Notes under the pieces: generated by a model
What the model saw: only the letters and a program-made list of their open reading frames with translations
Told to the model about the DNA's origin: nothing
The model's database searches: none
Translations under genes and position numbers: made by a program
Origin: Nitriliruptoraceae bacterium
Lineage (GTDB): Bacteria; Actinomycetota; Nitriliruptoria; Nitriliruptorales; Nitriliruptoraceae
Assembly: GCA_003554005.1 (NCBI GenBank)
Contig: PWEU01000374.1
Span: 1-5,476 of the forward strand
DNA length: 5,476 bases
Direction: 5' to 3'
Shown: one piece after another, positions 4,222 to 5,476 of the stretch
Layout of the letters: each line of letters begins with the position of its first letter
Position numbering within the stretch: the stretch's first letter is position 1

Positions 4222-5476
4222 ATGCGGAGGAGAGGCCCGGGCGCGCCTCTCCTCATGCTTCCCGCGGTCCTCCTCTCGCTGGTCCTCGCGGCCTGCACCC
4301 TTGAGGGGGACCCGGAGCCCGTGCCGGAGGACGAGGTCACAGAGGACCAACCGGAGGAGGACCCGGTCGAGCAGGCCGGCCCCCGGCGTGGTGGCACCTT
4401 GCGGGTGGGGCTGGTCGTCGATCCCGTCTCGATCGACCCCAGGTTCATCGTGGACGACGAGAGCGAGCTGATCATCGACGCACTGTTCGATCCCCTGGTG
4501 CGGGTCGAGGTCGATGGGCAGGTCGTCCCAGCGGCAGCCGAGCGGTGGGAGGGGCTGGACGACGGCGCCACCTTCGTGTTCCACCTCAGGGATGCCACGT
4601 TCCACGACGGCACTGCCGTGACCGCCGAGGACTTCAAACGGACCTTCGATCGCATCGCCGACGCGACGGCGGAACCACCCTCCTTCCTCGCGTTCCTCCT
4701 CGCCGACGTCGTCGGTATCGACGCGGCCCAGGAGGTCGGCGGGGCGCTCGAGGGCGTCTCCGTCGAGGACGACCGCACCCTGCGCATCGACCTCACCTCA
4801 CCCCAGCCGGCCTTCCTGGCGACGCTGAGTGACCCGAGCCTGGTCCCCACCCCTCCGCTCGCCGACGAGGACCTCGATGCCTTCGCCAGCGAGCCGATCG
4901 GCAACGGCCCCTTCGCGATGGCCGGCCCTCGTGAGCTCGGAGCCTTCCTTCGCCTCGTGCGCTTCGAGGAGCACCACAGCCCGGCACTGCTGGACGAGGT
5001 GCTGTTCACCCTCTACGACCCCAACGAGGACGAGGAGTCGCAGTGGGCCGATCTCCTCGACGGACAGCTGCAGGGGGCACAGCTCACACCGACACGCCGG
5101 GAGGAGGCGGTCGAGCTGTTCGGCCGCTCCGCGGACGGCTATACCGGGCCGGGAGTGCTCGAGGGGGTGCGCTCCCCGGTCTACCTCTACGGCTTCGACA
5201 CCACCCGAGCGCCTTTCGACGATGCCCGGCTGCGGCGCGCCATCTCGCTGGCGGTCGATCGCGAGCGCCTCGCCGAAGAGGCGACCGATGGCACGCGCCT
5301 GCCAGCCACCTCCCTCGTACCGCCGGGAATCCCCGGCGCCCAGCCCGGAGCCTGCGACGCCTGCGAGCACGATCCCACCGCGGCCCGGGAGCTGCTCGAC
5401 GAGGTGGTGCGTGATCTGCTGACCGTCGAGGACGCGACCGACGACGTCGGCGCGGAGGACGGCGCGGAGGACGGCG
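4222..5476 (+). CDS. ABC transporter substrate-binding lipoprotein, family 5, N-terminal part
   Basis: This is a second periplasmic-type binding lipoprotein, probably for peptides. 418 residues are visible and the gene continues past the right edge. The start is ATG 4222, two bases after the secG stop. No Shine-Dalgarno is visible, so coupling to secG is likely. Residues 1-24 are a signal peptide (RRR start, hydrophobic core) ending in lipobox LAAC with Cys25. An acidic tether spans about 28-50. SBP_bac_5 landmarks follow: SIDPRFIVDD (70-79), FHLRDATFHDGTAVTAEDF (120-138), PIGNGPF (225-231; family form P(V/I)GTGPF), and FDDARLRRAISLAVDRERLA (332-351). A CDAC pair (Cys378, Cys381) precedes the helix HDPTAARELLDE (383-394). 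After that, residues 396-418 are acidic and end in a GAED repeat, where the family usually has a short AGYPDG-like turn. It shares architecture with the left lipoprotein but is a distant paralogue. No transporter subunits are in view. Confidence 0.93.
   Translation, partial: MRRRGPGAPLLMLPAVLLSLVLAACTLEGDPEPVPEDEVTEDQPEEDPVEQAGPRRGGTLRVGLVVDPVSIDPRFIVDDESELIIDALFDPLVRVEVDGQVVPAAAERWEGLDDGATFVFHLRDATFHDGTAVTAEDFKRTFDRIADATAEPPSFLAFLLADVVGIDAAQEVGGALEGVSVEDDRTLRIDLTSPQPAFLATLSDPSLVPTPPLADEDLDAFASEPIGNGPFAMAGPRELGAFLRLVRFEEHHSPALLDEVLFTLYDPNEDEESQWADLLDGQLQGAQLTPTRREEAVELFGRSADGYTGPGVLEGVRSPVYLYGFDTTRAPFDDARLRRAISLAVDRERLAEEATDGTRLPATSLVPPGIPGAQPGACDACEHDPTAARELLDEVVRDLLTVEDATDDVGAEDGAEDG
4227..4254 (+). 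repeat. 10-bp hairpin over the first codons of the right lipoprotein gene
   Basis: Arms 4227-4236 (GAGGAGAGGC) and 4245-4254 (GCCTCTCCTC) are perfectly complementary with an 8-base loop. The hairpin begins eight bases after the secG stop and covers codons 2-11 of the next gene. It could be a termination or RNA-stability element for the secG message, or a translation brake on the lipoprotein. It is followed by ATGCTT, not a T-run, so it is not a standard intrinsic terminator. Confidence 0.65.
5449..5476 (+). repeat. 12-bp tandem repeat encoding GAED units, cut by the window edge
   Basis: The unit GGCGCGGAGGAC occurs at 5449-5460 and exactly again at 5461-5472; 5473-5476 (GGCG) begins a third copy. 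It is in frame in the right lipoprotein gene and encodes GAED, residues 410-417. The total copy number is not visible. It sits in a region where family 5 binding proteins normally have a short loop. Confidence 0.75.

Noticed and set aside
4255..4257. ATG 4255 (Met12) as the right lipoprotein start, leaving the hairpin outside the gene
   Set aside because: It would leave only 13 residues before the lipobox Cys and remove the basic n-region. The GGAGGAGAGG run upstream is too far away to serve as its Shine-Dalgarno.

Overview
The window is very GC-rich, with GTG starts, strong third-position G/C bias and acidic proteins. This fits a high-GC actinobacterium, and the SecG sequence type supports that. 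The Glu/Asp-rich lipoprotein linkers hint at a salt-tolerant lineage, but I cannot name a genus. I see no rRNA, tRNA, CRISPR array, transposase or phage gene.

Layout, left to right: (1) 1-1039, minus strand: the N-terminal 346 residues of a family 5 (peptide/nickel/oligopeptide type) ABC-transporter substrate-binding lipoprotein, running off the left edge. (2) 1040-1360: a 321-base non-coding stretch with five closely spaced inverted repeats, forming the upstream region of that gene. (3) 1361-1945, minus strand: a 194-residue protein with two membrane helices and a bacterial PH-like domain. (4) 1946-2144: a divergent intergenic region with a candidate operator. (5) 2145-2546, plus strand: a BlaI/MecI-family repressor. 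(6) 2552-3913, plus strand: a BlaR1-like M56 membrane metalloprotease with a short, unrecognised C-terminal domain. (7) 3995-4219, plus strand: secG. (8) 4222-5476, plus strand: a second, divergent family 5 substrate-binding lipoprotein, starting two bases after the secG stop and running off the right edge.

The repressor and protease form a sensor-protease/repressor pair of the BlaI-BlaR1 type: the protease senses something outside the membrane and repressor function is lost. The protease's outer domain is about 125 residues and shows no penicillin-binding signature, so the signal is probably not a beta-lactam bound in the BlaR1 way. No beta-lactamase or PBP gene is in view; the visible candidate targets are the pair itself, the divergent PH-domain gene and perhaps secG and the downstream lipoprotein. 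The plus-strand genes run in one direction with gaps of 5, 81 and 2 bases. All proteins except the repressor are membrane or secreted, so the theme is the cell envelope.

Most of this is recognisable family biology. The least explained parts are the sensor domain of the M56 protease, the cluster of inverted repeats at 1153-1309, the hairpin over the first codons of the second lipoprotein, and the in-frame acidic repeat at the right edge.
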